Shown: positions 35,779-45,090 of the stretch, piece after piece
How the letters are laid out: the number at the start of each line of letters is the position of its first letter
How positions within the stretch are numbered: position 1 is the stretch's first letter
Assembly (NCBI GenBank): GCA_965246935.1
Contig: CBDFGC010000004.1
Span: forward strand, 62,001-126,000
Length of the DNA: 64,000 nucleotides
Direction: 5' to 3'
DNA from: JAZKFT01 sp965246935
GTDB lineage: Bacteria; Bacteroidota; Bacteroidia; Chitinophagales; Chitinophagaceae
Position numbers and translations under genes: made by a program
Notes under the pieces: model-generated
The model's input: only the letters and a program-made list of their open reading frames with translations
Databases searched by the model: none
Told to the model about the DNA's origin: nothing

Positions 35779-36445
35779 TCAGTTTTCTCCTGTTGAAACA
35801 AATTTACTGATAACAATACCGATCAACACAACAGAATAAAAATGACCGATAATTTCCATCAGTGCGGTTAGTAGTTTGGCGTAGTATAAAGCCGGAGTAA
35901 TATCCCCAAAGCCAATACTGGTTATCGTAATGCTGCTAAAGTAAACGAGGTCATTGTAAATAGCAGAATTGTGAGTTATGTCAATGCCCTTGAATGATGC
36001 CTGGTCTTGATAATAGCATAATTCAAAAAGAAAAGTTGAAACCTCTATCAGCAGAAAATAACCACAGGCAGCAGCCGAAATCAGGTCAATATTGATATAT
36101 CCCGGTTTAACGGGGAATGCTATTATTTCTGAAAAACTAAAAAGAAGAAAACAACATATACCACACTCGGAAGCAGAAAATAAATGGGGCTGTGTCTGAA
36201 ATAATGAGCATCCAGCGGTAATAGCAGCACCGGCAGAAATAAACTGTTCTGAAGATTTTTTTTCCGCCTTTTCTTTCCAGTAAAAACCCCAAAGCCAGCC
36301 AGCCCCAATATAATCATATTCATGGGCCATATAATAGTCTGGATAAAAACATATTACGGATAAAAATTCCACCAAACAAATGCAATATTAATCCGGTCAG
36401 CAATAAATTGTATTTGTGTCTGTGCAGGAATTGTATTAGCATCAT
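35779..36445 (-). pseudogene. Potassium channel gene with two frame disruptions
   Basis: The last part (to 35779) has the K+ channel pore SITITSIGFGDITP and final helix. Upstream, three frames must be joined: a start at 36445 (MMLIQFLHRHKYNLLLTGL, hydrophobic, stops at 36320); a middle frame covering 36123-36356 (TIIWPMNMIILGLAGFGVF and a helix YFLLPSVVYVVFFFLVF); and the pore frame from about 36125. The second shift lies in a T-rich run near 36125-36140. The pieces read continuously as a two- to four-helix channel, so the gene is broken (or mis-sequenced). Confidence 0.7.
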
Positions 36446-36522
36446 TTAATTTTACAGTTCTCAATGCAATAAAGCAGGATCCCAACAGCAATATTGCAAA
36501 TTCCTATTATAGATTATTACGG

Positions 36523-37728
36523 TTATTTAAATTGCAGGTGTAGGGTTATTTGGTTGGAATTTAAACCATTGCTGCGTACATAATGGCCATATCGGATCTC
36601 TACACTGTGAAAGTGCTGCATTCCCAAAATTCCGTTTTGCGCTACCATGCGAAAATTGGCGCCCATAAAATGAGACGTAAATGTAGAAAGATCGTAATCG
36701 CTGGTATAATAGTTCTCACTTACTAAATGCCGGGTATAAGGTGCAAAATAGTCAACTCCGTGTTGCGAATAAAAGCGATAAAAAGGACTGATTGAAAAAA
36801 AAGGCGAAAGCTTGACAGGAACTTCCAGTTCGGTCGTATGTGCCTGTAAGCCCCAATTATCCTGATAGTACCGGTATAAGGAGCGAATAATAAACCGGTC
36901 GCCCAGGAAATAATTGGCCCGGATAGCGATGGGGATTTTCATGCGGTTGTCGGGAAGGTTCTCCGCTTTCTCCGAACCGTCGGTGAAATAAACACGCTGG
37001 TATTTTGTTGCCAATAAACCGTTTTGATAAGTTGGCTCCGCCACCAATAACAACTGCAAATTTTTATTTATTACTTGTGAAAAGGTAAAGGAACCACTAT
37101 ACGAATTTCGGGGCGAATTACCCTGAATTCCGCTATGCAGGTTTCCGGTACCGCCGCTTGATGATCTCAGTTCTACCGGATAGATGACAGCCCAGGTATC
37201 GAAGTAGGCTTGCAGCTTTGCAGAAAATTCACGGTTATTGTCTTGCGATGCCTTGGCGAAGCTGGCTCCGACACCGTACGATGTATAATCAAATTCTTTG
37301 GAGAATGAGGCATTAACGCCAAAGGTGTTTTTTGTTTTGTCATTTTGTACCGACCATCCCAGCGAAGGATAAAACCGGGTATCGCTGTAAGAAGGTGAGC
37401 TGATCGTATAAGGATCAATTTTATCGGAAGAAGCCGACGTGTAGTGGTCAATGCCTAATTCAAAATTAAAACTGTGCTTAATATGACTGCTGCTATACTT
37501 TGATAATTTTAATTCAAAGGTATTGGCAAAGTCGTTTAGCTTTTCGGTACCCATGCCACCTGTAACAGCGGAATTATTGCCATCCTGGTGATAATAGCCC
37601 GACACAAAATTGGCTTCTTCAAGCGAAAGCTTTTTGCTTTTATAGGTACTATCCGTACTATTAGTTTGCGAAAAAGCAGCCAATATGCTTAAGTACATAC
37701 CAATGGCCGCCAGTGATAATTTTCTCAT
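36523..37728 (-). CDS. DUF3570 outer membrane beta-barrel protein
   Basis: 401 residues with a signal peptide (ends AFSQT). The rest is alternating polar/aromatic strands ending in ITLHLQFK, as expected for an outer membrane barrel. The opening KKLSLEEANFVSGYYHQDGNNSAVTGG is the DUF3570 hallmark. These proteins are encoded next to DUF4266, ApbE and thioredoxin-like proteins, exactly as here. It is the last gene of the minus-strand operon, 21 bases after the DUF4266 gene. The function of the barrel is not known. Confidence 0.85.
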   Translation of the reverse strand: MRKLSLAAIGMYLSILAAFSQTNSTDSTYKSKKLSLEEANFVSGYYHQDGNNSAVTGGMGTEKLNDFANTFELKLSKYSSSHIKHSFNFELGIDHYTSASSDKIDPYTISSPSYSDTRFYPSLGWSVQNDKTKNTFGVNASFSKEFDYTSYGVGASFAKASQDNNREFSAKLQAYFDTWAVIYPVELRSSSGGTGNLHSGIQGNSPRNSYSGSFTFSQVINKNLQLLLVAEPTYQNGLLATKYQRVYFTDGSEKAENLPDNRMKIPIAIRANYFLGDRFIIRSLYRYYQDNWGLQAHTTELEVPVKLSPFFSISPFYRFYSQHGVDYFAPYTRHLVSENYYTSDYDLSTFTSHFMGANFRMVAQNGILGMQHFHSVEIRYGHYVRSNGLNSNQITLHLQFK

Positions 37729-37749
37729 GAAAACCTGTTTTGAAATTAT

Positions 37750-37977
37750 TTAATTACATCCGCAACCACCACCGGTTTTACCACCGTTAGCACCGGAAGC
37801 ACCTTCACGATAGGTCTGAAAGTTTTGCTCAAACTTTTGCGCCTTGCGGGCGGCAAGCTCCATTTCCGAATCGTTTAGCTTGTTTTTTTGATAAGCTTTT
37901 ACCGGGGTACATGCGTACATAAGACACATGGTACTAATGCCAAATAAGCAAACTGCCCATTGTTTTTTCCTCATCAT
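37750..37977 (-). CDS. DUF4266 small lipoprotein
   Basis: 75 residues. A signal ends at the lipobox (LMYAC), followed by TPVKAYQKNKLNDSEMEL. The C-terminal tail EGASGANGG...GGGCGCN is the conserved DUF4266 feature. Two cysteines in the last four residues, or the Ser of the SGA word, could be the site of modification; ApbE flavinylates Ser/Thr in SGA-type motifs, and the gene starts one base after the apbE stop. Whether it is an ApbE substrate is inference. Confidence 0.8.
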   Translation of the reverse strand: MMRKKQWAVCLFGISTMCLMYACTPVKAYQKNKLNDSEMELAARKAQKFEQNFQTYREGASGANGGKTGGGCGCN

Positions 37978-38934
37978 TTAGCGGATTTTGATATTGTTTG
38001 TTGTATAAAGTTTGTCTGCATCATCAATGACAATACAAGCGATGTTTTTCATTTGATTCATCAGGTTCAACCCAACCTGGCTACCCATCACCATCACGGG
38101 TGTTGCCAACGCATCAGCCAGTTCCGCTGAAGGAGAAATAATGGTGACACTTTTAATACCCGACACGGGAAGCCCTGTTTTCGGGTCGATAGTATGTGAA
38201 TATTTTTTCCCGTTGATGACAGCATACTTTTCATAATTGCCTGATGTGGCCACAGCCATGTTGCTCACATCCAGGTAAGAAAAGGGAAGCCGTTGAAGAG
38301 AAGGGCTGGCAATACCTACGGTCCAGGGGTTCCCGTTTGGTTGAAGTCCCCACGTAACAAGATCGCCGGAAGCATTCACCACACCATGTTGTACCCCTTT
38401 TTGTTGTAAAAGCTCTTTCGCCTTGTCTGCTGCATAGCCTTTGCCGATACCACCAAACCCAATGCGCATGCCTTTTTCTTTCAGGAACACAGTGCCCTCT
38501 TTTTCATTCAAAATCACGTTGCGCCAGTTAATCAGCCGCACCGACTGCTTAGCGGTTTCTTTATCAGGTAGCGCCGTCATGTTTACATCAAAATTCCAGA
38601 AGCGTTTATCCAATGACCCATAGGTAATGTCAAAAGCACCCTGCGTGAGCGCTGAAATTTTTAAGGAACGTTGAATTAGATAAAAAACTTCTTTGTCAAC
38701 CGGCACAGGCTGTACGCCGGCTTGTGCATTTATTTTTGCAGTGTGGCTATTGTAATTAAATGTGGTGAGTAAAGCCTCAATTCTTTTTATTTCGTTGATG
38801 GCTTCATCCATACACTCTTCCGCCCAATGCCTGTCGTCACTTACCACAGTCAATTCGAACTGATTACCCATCAGTTTTACCTGCCGCCTGTGGGCTTGTA
38901 TTTGTACAGCAGGTTCACTTATTTCCATGAACAA
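37978..38934 (-). CDS. apbE: FAD:protein FMN transferase
   Basis: 318 residues. ApbE attaches FMN from FAD to Ser/Thr of target proteins, or scavenges flavin, outside the cytoplasm. The family motifs are clear: MGNQFELTV at the start, FGGIGKGYAADKAKELL in the middle, NASGDLVTWG and YSHTIDPKTGLPV near the end. No obvious signal peptide is visible at the start used; the 5' end overlaps the thioredoxin-like gene by 20 bases, so the two are translationally coupled, and the gene abuts DUF4266. Some homologues have a lipobox that is absent here. Confidence 0.92.
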   Translation of the reverse strand: MFMEISEPAVQIQAHRRQVKLMGNQFELTVVSDDRHWAEECMDEAINEIKRIEALLTTFNYNSHTAKINAQAGVQPVPVDKEVFYLIQRSLKISALTQGAFDITYGSLDKRFWNFDVNMTALPDKETAKQSVRLINWRNVILNEKEGTVFLKEKGMRIGFGGIGKGYAADKAKELLQQKGVQHGVVNASGDLVTWGLQPNGNPWTVGIASPSLQRLPFSYLDVSNMAVATSGNYEKYAVINGKKYSHTIDPKTGLPVSGIKSVTIISPSAELADALATPVMVMGSQVGLNLMNQMKNIACIVIDDADKLYTTNNIKIR

Positions 38935-39358
38935 TTATATTAATTTCTTCCACAAATGTTGAGGGGCTTTCATTTGGGCAGCCATCCCAGGTTTTTACTA
39001 CCTGACCATCACTGTTTATCAACAAAGTGTAAGGAAACGCTCCGGAAGGATTGAACTGCTCCGCCAAATCTTCATTTTGCTTTTGCTGATCCTTACTTAG
39101 CTGATGCTTCTTTAACCGTGGAAAATCGGCATTAAGGAGCACTAATTCTTTCTCTGCAAAACTTTCGAAAGCAGTACTTTCAAATATTGTTTTGTGCATC
39201 CGGATGCAAGGAGCACACCAGTCGGAACCGGAAAAGCTTAGCAGCATAAACTTGTTGGTCTGTTTCGCTTCCAATTTTGCTTTTGTAAAATCGGTAAGCC
39301 ACAAAGGGGTGTTTCCGATAAGAAAAAGCATTATGAAAAGAGTTGTGCCCGGTTTCAT
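38915..39358 (-). CDS. Thioredoxin-like periplasmic protein
   Basis: 147 residues with a signal peptide (to about 18). The redox motif is in SGSDWCAPCIRMH, so WCAPC is the active site. The domain continues with a typical cis-Pro-containing FPYTLLINSDGQVV. It belongs to the DsbD/TlpA-like class that reduces disulphides or matures cofactors. It overlaps apbE by 20 bases and follows the Rieske gene by 44, in the same operon. Confidence 0.88.
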   Translation of the reverse strand: MKPGTTLFIMLFLIGNTPLWLTDFTKAKLEAKQTNKFMLLSFSGSDWCAPCIRMHKTIFESTAFESFAEKELVLLNADFPRLKKHQLSKDQQKQNEDLAEQFNPSGAFPYTLLINSDGQVVKTWDGCPNESPSTFVEEINIIVHGNK

Positions 39359-39402
39359 ATTTTTTAAATTATTGTAGGGAAATTTTAAAAGAACTTTATG
39401 GG

Positions 39403-39828
39403 CTATGAATATACCCGCAACATATTACCACTAATAGTTGTATGGTATTGGATTAAAGCCCTTGACGCAGGCCCGCCCGTTACAGTTCCGCTTTCAGAAA
39501 ACGTTGCTCCATGCCGGTCGCAATAAAACCGGGCGTAATTACTTTGATACACAACCGAATTACTTTCGTGTGTACAAACTTGCTGAACGGCAATGTATTG
39601 ACTGCTTGTGGTTCGTGCTACAATAACACCATTTTTGTATACGTAGCCACCGTTTGTATTCAAAGCAGCATTGGCTGCCTGTGATAGATCTAATGTAAAA
39701 TCAATGTTCGAAGGCCCTGTAGTACCTGACGAGGCATCTGTATTCTTTGTGCATCCGCCTATACATGCAAGTACTGAAAAAGAAGCGGCACTCATGCCCA
39801 ATAATGATAAAAATTCCTTTCTATCCAT
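39403..39828 (-). CDS. Rieske [2Fe-2S] domain protein
   Basis: 141 residues beginning MDRKEFLSLLGMSAASFSVL, a Tat-like or lipoprotein start (cysteines at about 22 and 26). The cluster ligands are Cys85-x-His87 (QVCTHE) and Cys103-x-x-His106 (YCDRHG), the full Rieske set. Such proteins carry electrons in the periplasm or at the membrane. It sits between HupE and thioredoxin-like genes of the same operon, so it may feed electrons into that system (inference). Confidence 0.88.
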   Translation of the reverse strand: MDRKEFLSLLGMSAASFSVLACIGGCTKNTDASSGTTGPSNIDFTLDLSQAANAALNTNGGYVYKNGVIVARTTSSQYIAVQQVCTHESNSVVYQSNYARFYCDRHGATFSESGTVTGGPASRALIQYHTTISGNMLRVYS

Positions 39829-39936
39829 AGGTTATTGTCTGATAATTATTGAATAATAAAAAACGTTGATGTTATTTCATTATTAGATGGTGGATGTTAA
39901 AGAACTAACAAGTAAATATCGGTGAAAAGCAGGCCG

Positions 39937-41211
39937 TTAGGATATCATTTCTACCAACCTGTTGGTAAATCTGATAGCCATATACACAACCAACAAAACA
40001 ACCGATAGCGGTGCAATACTCCATATATTATACTGCGTAAGTGTTTGAACAAGGCTTGTCACAATGTTTGCTTTGCCGGAAGTTCTTTCAGCTATCCAGG
40101 CCAATGCTGCCACCGATGCTAACGAAGCCCCAATTGTACGTACCCATTTGTACACCCGTGTTTTGCTTAACAGGATCAACCAGGGAATAAGCAGTACAAT
40201 TACGAATAGCTGCATGATCTCAATGCCTATATTAAAGCCCAGTACACTTAAGGCCAATTGACTTCCACTTAGCTCCAGGTTTGCCAGAACAGCGGCAAAT
40301 GCAAGGCCATGTATCAAACCAAAACCTGCTGCTATAAAGGTTTCTTTGCCCGGAAAGATGGGCCGGATGGCATGAATGGCGGAAACCAAAATGGAAAAGG
40401 CAATTAGTATTTCAACCGGCTGGCCGGGCAATTTTAACCACCCTAAAGCACCGGTTAATAAGGTAATGGAATGACCGATGGTGAAAGCTGTCACAATCTT
40501 GAGTAAACGGGTAATGCTATACCGGATGCCACCAAAGCCACCCCATTGCTTACCATTTGTTACAAGCATGGCAGGTAGCAGTAACACAATTAAAAACAAC
40601 AAGTGGTCGGCACCTTCTTTAATATGCTGCATACCTAAGCTGAGCATACTATTAAATCCTTTCCACCAACTTCCTTGTCCGAGGTTTATTGGAAGCGGGA
40701 AAATTTTTCCGGTTGGTACATCCAACTGAATGATACCAACCTGTTGGGCACTGTTCTTATCCTGGATACCATTGCTCCAATCCTGACTTACATATACTAA
40801 TGCACTATGCGTTACCACCTGGTGTATCACCGCATCGTAATTAAAAGTAAAGATGTGCAAATAGCGGGCATCCGGCGGCGTAAGCGTGAAGCGGACCACG
40901 ACTTCTTTATAATTACCAATCATCGGATCTTTACCGGTATTCACCATAATACTTTCAATACGGGTATTCCATTCATGGCCGGTAGAAGAAGCTTTTATAT
41001 GATCGGTAAAATACGTTTTGAAAAACGGGTCTGCCATGTTTGTTATCCGCTGATCGCCAACAGCATTGCCCAGTTCCAGGATTGGTATTTTCGCTTCACC
41101 ACGGATGAAGTTTTGTAGCACTGAAAGTTCAACGACAGAACCGGGCATTGGATGAGCAAATACGTTGCTGCCGCAAAACAATATATACAACCACAATAGG
41201 TATTTTTTCAT
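39937..41211 (-). CDS. HupE/UreJ-type membrane protein (HupE_UreJ_2), paralogue 1
   Basis: 424 residues: a signal peptide ends at FAHP, then about 170 extracytoplasmic residues, then seven or so membrane helices. The core GMQHIKEGADHLLFL (near 190-205) plus GHSITLL and GLIHGLAFA supply conserved His/Asp residues, as in nickel/cobalt permease-like HupE. It is highly similar to the second paralogue at 45802. It heads the Rieske/Trx/ApbE/DUF4266/DUF3570 run (108 bases before Rieske). The transported metal is unknown. Confidence 0.88.
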   Translation of the reverse strand: MKKYLLWLYILFCGSNVFAHPMPGSVVELSVLQNFIRGEAKIPILELGNAVGDQRITNMADPFFKTYFTDHIKASSTGHEWNTRIESIMVNTGKDPMIGNYKEVVVRFTLTPPDARYLHIFTFNYDAVIHQVVTHSALVYVSQDWSNGIQDKNSAQQVGIIQLDVPTGKIFPLPINLGQGSWWKGFNSMLSLGMQHIKEGADHLLFLIVLLLPAMLVTNGKQWGGFGGIRYSITRLLKIVTAFTIGHSITLLTGALGWLKLPGQPVEILIAFSILVSAIHAIRPIFPGKETFIAAGFGLIHGLAFAAVLANLELSGSQLALSVLGFNIGIEIMQLFVIVLLIPWLILLSKTRVYKWVRTIGASLASVAALAWIAERTSGKANIVTSLVQTLTQYNIWSIAPLSVVLLVVYMAIRFTNRLVEMIS

Positions 41212-41409
41212 AATAAATAAGAAAGGGTTTTCTAATTCTACTCTCAGATTTAATTTTTACTTTCTATGGCGCCTTCGATTTGCCTGTATTCACAAACCAT
41301 GTCAATCGGTATTACCGGCAGGTAAATCCCCGATATAACAGATGCCTGAAAGACGCAATGAGTTGGGTACGGAAAAAATAATCTTCAAAATACTACCGCT
41401 ACTACACTA

Positions 41410-42492
41410 TCAGTTACCTCCGTAATCACTTGTATGGTTACGCCACACCGAATGTGGATGGGTAGTACCCGGGAAGTCACGGCTTGGCTGGGCGGAATAT
41501 TCAATCCATACCGAAGGGCCGTCTATCCGCACATAATCATTTGCTGCATTCATGGTTCCGCTACCGGAATAGGCCAGGTATGTATTTGCCAATTCTACTC
41601 TATATTTTGCCATTATCTGTTTGGCGGTTGCTGCATCCAAATCGGCCACGTAGCGTTCTATCGCTTTTAGCACTATCTGTTGCTGCTCCTTTTTTAGATC
41701 TCCTACGCTAATACCTATTTTCGTTGTTGGAAACTGGCCATCTTTACCCGGGCCCAGCAAAACATCGGCGAAAGTGACAGAAAGTTTAGCGGTGTTTTTT
41801 TCAGCACTGCTTAATGTTTCGATCATCCTGGCGAAATCCCGTCTTTCCTGCTCCATTGGCTGATAGGTCCGGCCGGTAGCAGGGATAGCCATCATTGGCT
41901 CAACGCCCCGGAAAGAAGGTGTTACTCCTATCAGCCTTCCGTCGTTATAGGTATTGGCAAAAGCAAAATGATGCCCACCAAACTGCAACTCCCAAAGTGC
42001 TGTAGGGCTGGGCTTCCCCAAAAAGGCGATGTAATAATTGTTCGAACCAAACATATCTGTCTTACCTAAGGTCTTACCAAAATAATCATCTGCCGCCAGG
42101 ATGCCTTCCATTTCATCATAGCCTTCGTTAGCCGAATCTTTTCCTAAAACCGCAGCCATAAGGGCTTTGGCGGCAGAAAGCTGCGTTGGCGTAAGTGCCC
42201 CTAAAGAAATACCTACCCTTTTAGGCCTGGTAGCACCTTGCGGAAAATTGGACCATTTGGCGGCATCTTCTTTGGAATATGTTAATTGTAACAATAATAC
42301 CTGATCATCTTTTAAAGTGGCTTTGAAGGCTTCTGCCAGACAAACTACTTTTCGGATTCCTGTGTCCTTTGAACAATCGGCGGAACTACCGGAGTTAGCC
42401 TGCTTTTTTTTAACCTGAATTTGCGCCTGAAGCAGAAAAATGGATAACATTATAAAAAATGTGATACCAGATACCAACAGTATGTTTTTCAT
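41410..42492 (-). CDS. DUF3500 domain protein, copy 2
   Basis: 360 residues with a signal peptide (ends LLQAQ). DUF3500 features are clear: ALTPTQLSAAKALMAA, YYIAFLGKPSPTALWELQ, then the FGGHH (His-His near 174), FRGVEP, and the final HPHSVW plus DYGGN. The invariant histidines suggest a metal site (inference). Two Cys residues (CSKDTGIRKVVC) lie near the N-terminus. It is 66 bases after the sister copy at 42560 and 198 bases upstream of the HupE gene. Confidence 0.85.
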   Translation of the reverse strand: MKNILLVSGITFFIMLSIFLLQAQIQVKKKQANSGSSADCSKDTGIRKVVCLAEAFKATLKDDQVLLLQLTYSKEDAAKWSNFPQGATRPKRVGISLGALTPTQLSAAKALMAAVLGKDSANEGYDEMEGILAADDYFGKTLGKTDMFGSNNYYIAFLGKPSPTALWELQFGGHHFAFANTYNDGRLIGVTPSFRGVEPMMAIPATGRTYQPMEQERRDFARMIETLSSAEKNTAKLSVTFADVLLGPGKDGQFPTTKIGISVGDLKKEQQQIVLKAIERYVADLDAATAKQIMAKYRVELANTYLAYSGSGTMNAANDYVRIDGPSVWIEYSAQPSRDFPGTTHPHSVWRNHTSDYGGN

Positions 42493-42559
42493 GGTTTAGT
42501 AAGTTTTAAATAACAAATTTTCTTAATACACATATGCCAGGGCTAAAGCTATTTTGCCG

Positions 42560-43651
42560 TTAATTGCCCCCATAATCTTTTGCCTTATCCCGCCAAATGG
42601 AATGTGGGTGGTTGCCAGACAATACAATCCCATGCTGGCAGGAATATTCAATCCATACAGAAGGGCCATCTATCCGTACATAATCATTTTGGGTGGTCAG
42701 GCCGGTAGTGCCGGAATAAGAAATATAGGTGTTGTCCAGTTCGCTGGTATATTTCGCCATGATGGTAGCCGCATTGGCATCATCCACATCCGAAACATAT
42801 GTTTTAATTGCATTCAATACCAATGTTTTTTCGGCGGAAGACAAAGTGATGCATTTAATGCCGGAAGGCGTATTTGGAAACGTGCCGTCTTTTTGCGGTC
42901 CCACCAGTAAATCACTATACGTTGCGCTGAGTTTGGCCGTCGTCTGTTCGCTGGCGGAAAGCCCATTCAGCATGGCCGATAGTGTAGCTTGTTCTGATTG
43001 CAACGGTTGATTGCTTTTACCATTCCATGTAAATGTGGTGAACGGTTCTACACCTCTGAAAGAGGGAGTGGCACCTGTCAAAACCCCATCTTTATAGGTA
43101 TTGGAAAAAGCGGTATGATGCCCGCCAAATTGAATTTCGAATGTGCCGGTGGTAGCCGGTGTTCCCAGGAATGCAATGTAGTAGTTAGCAGCACCGTAAT
43201 CAGCCCCTCCTCCATTTGCATTCAGGTATTCGTCTGCGTTAAGTAACTGCTGTAGCTCGTCCCAACCTTCATTGGCAGTAGTGCCGGCTGCTTCTTTTAT
43301 CAATGCCTTGGCATACTGTATTTGAATAATAGTCATAGAACCAAAATTTAAGCCGATTCTCCCACGGTATAAAGCTTGCGGCAGGTTCGACCATTTTTGT
43401 GCATCTGCCTTTGCATAAGTTCGTTGCAATGTGGTTAATTGAGTAGCGTTTAATTGCGATTTAAACGCATCTGCCAGACAAATTATCTTAGCAATACCTG
43501 TTGCCGACGCACAAGTGGTTACTTCAATAGGATCCGGATTGGAGGTGGTGGAGCCGCTGGTTGTGCCACCACTGGTATCAGATTTTTTACACGAGGTAGC
43601 CAGTGCTACAACAGCCATCCATAACAATACATGTTTCAAATGATTACGCAT
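42560..43651 (-). CDS. DUF3500 domain lipoprotein, copy 1
   Basis: 363 residues with a lipobox (LATSC) and Ser/Thr-rich linker. The DUF3500 block is the same as in the copy downstream: CASATGIAKIICLADAF, YYIAFLGTPATTG, QFGGHH, FRGVEP and NHPHSIW ... KDYGGN. It is the first gene of the minus-strand run that leads through the second DUF3500 copy to HupE. Divergent from LytS/LytTR. Function unknown. Confidence 0.85.
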   Translation of the reverse strand: MRNHLKHVLLWMAVVALATSCKKSDTSGGTTSGSTTSNPDPIEVTTCASATGIAKIICLADAFKSQLNATQLTTLQRTYAKADAQKWSNLPQALYRGRIGLNFGSMTIIQIQYAKALIKEAAGTTANEGWDELQQLLNADEYLNANGGGADYGAANYYIAFLGTPATTGTFEIQFGGHHTAFSNTYKDGVLTGATPSFRGVEPFTTFTWNGKSNQPLQSEQATLSAMLNGLSASEQTTAKLSATYSDLLVGPQKDGTFPNTPSGIKCITLSSAEKTLVLNAIKTYVSDVDDANAATIMAKYTSELDNTYISYSGTTGLTTQNDYVRIDGPSVWIEYSCQHGIVLSGNHPHSIWRDKAKDYGGN

Positions 43652-44052
43652 GCGTTTTTGATTTTCGTTTAAGTAATGAATTAGTTTTTAACAAAAAAGC
43701 GTTGATTGTTAACCTGGTTATTTTTGTTTTCAATTCTTTTCTGTTCCCTGCGCTAACGCAAAAAGACGAAGCGATATTAAAAGATTTTGTTAACCGTACT
43801 CACTAATAGGTTAACCCTCGAAATGTGCCGGTAATCGATAACGAAACGGGCAATTGGCAAACTGCCTGCCGGCAAACAAGTAAGTAAATTCACTGCGATG
43901 AGTAAAGCAATTTCTATAACCCATTTGCAAATAGTGTAATGGCTTCTGTTATGTATCAGCCTATTTACATCTACCTATAAAAATGGGGTGTTAACCGCTT
44001 TTGTACCGTTCTGAAAAACAATTGTGGTGTGCAAAAGGTAATATTGTACTCT
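43652..44052. other. Divergent intergenic region between DUF3500 and LytS genes
   Basis: About 400 bases. It must hold promoters for both directions. No clear LytTR-type direct repeats were found: TTAACCG and TACCGTTC words occur near 43990-44010 but do not form a good pair. A 34-codon frame at 43702-43806 looks like a signal peptide start only and is not supported as a gene. Confidence 0.4.
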
Positions 44053-45090
44053 ATGCGCACAAAAGCATTTCGGATTGTTCTGCACCTGATTGTTTGGCTG
44101 GCAGTTTCCCTGTTGCCATATTTTGCAACGTACGGCAATAGCGGTATGGATAGGCTTTTTCTGGAATCAGGTGATAAGATTCACGCCATCTCCACGGCAT
44201 TACTAATTGGTTATGCTTATCTCAATCATTATTGGCTTGTTCCGTATCTGTATCTGCACCGTAAATACTTTGTATATGCGGGCCTTGTAATTGTCTGTAT
44301 ATTAGTTGTAATCTGGTTTCCACAGGCTTTTCATGTTTTTAAAAATGATGGGCCTAAACCTTTACCGCCGTTAGGTGAGGGGCCGCCTCCGGATGACCAC
44401 CTGATGATGGGTGTTTCCAAACTCAGCTATAACGTTATCCTGTTTGTCATTTGCACCTTCGCCTCCATCAGTAATCGTCAGCAAAAGCAACTGTTAGAAG
44501 TACAGAAACAAAAGTTGAATGCCGAATTATCCTTCTTAAAAGCGCAGATCAATCCGCATTTCCTGTTCAATACACTCAACAGTATTTATGCGCTGGCTAT
44601 CCGCAAATCCGATGATGCACCGAAAGCCATTGTTCAACTTTCGGAACTGATGCGTTACATTCTAAAAGATTCCGATGCAGATACTGTTCCCCTTGACAAA
44701 GAATTAGGCTACATTGGCAACTACATAGCACTGCAAAAGCAGCGGCTGGGCAACACGGCACAAATAAGCTATGCTGCTCCGGCAGGAACGGCAGGCTATC
44801 AAATAGCGCCGCTCATTCTCATGTCGTTTGTAGAGAACGCATTCAAGCACGGCGTCAATCCCAATCAGGATTCGGCCATCCATATTTACATTACCGTTCG
44901 GGATGAACAATTACACCTCTCCTTAATAAACAATAAGGTCACCTCCATCAACCGGGAGGAAACGATGGGCATTGGCCTTAAAAATGCTACATCCAGATTG
45001 GCACACCTGTATCCCGGAAAACACAAACTGACTATTAAAAATGATGAGAAAACTTTTTCTGTCTATCTTATAATTTACCTGAATGATTAA
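44053..45090 (+). CDS. LytS-type sensor histidine kinase
   Basis: 345 residues from the ATG at 44053 (a GTG at 44029 adds eight). Four membrane helices occupy about residues 1-140. A short coiled stretch (QKQLLEVQKQKLNAEL) leads to the phosphoacceptor His169 in INPHFLFNTLN, the His_kinase family signature, and an ATPase domain with FVENAFKHG and GIGLKNATSRL. It overlaps the response-regulator gene by 8 bases. It senses an unknown envelope signal; its position between DUF3500/HupE modules suggests it controls them (inference). Confidence 0.92.
   Translation: MRTKAFRIVLHLIVWLAVSLLPYFATYGNSGMDRLFLESGDKIHAISTALLIGYAYLNHYWLVPYLYLHRKYFVYAGLVIVCILVVIWFPQAFHVFKNDGPKPLPPLGEGPPPDDHLMMGVSKLSYNVILFVICTFASISNRQQKQLLEVQKQKLNAELSFLKAQINPHFLFNTLNSIYALAIRKSDDAPKAIVQLSELMRYILKDSDADTVPLDKELGYIGNYIALQKQRLGNTAQISYAAPAGTAGYQIAPLILMSFVENAFKHGVNPNQDSAIHIYITVRDEQLHLSLINNKVTSINREETMGIGLKNATSRLAHLYPGKHKLTIKNDEKTFSVYLIIYLND

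Noticed and set aside
43603..43806. Plus-strand ORF overlapping the DUF3500 start
   Set aside because: Only the last 34 codons look signal-peptide-like and nothing follows; at most a remnant.
43960..44028. LytTR binding sites before the kinase gene
   Set aside because: TTAACCG and TACCGTTC words are present, but no properly spaced direct-repeat pair fits the consensus.
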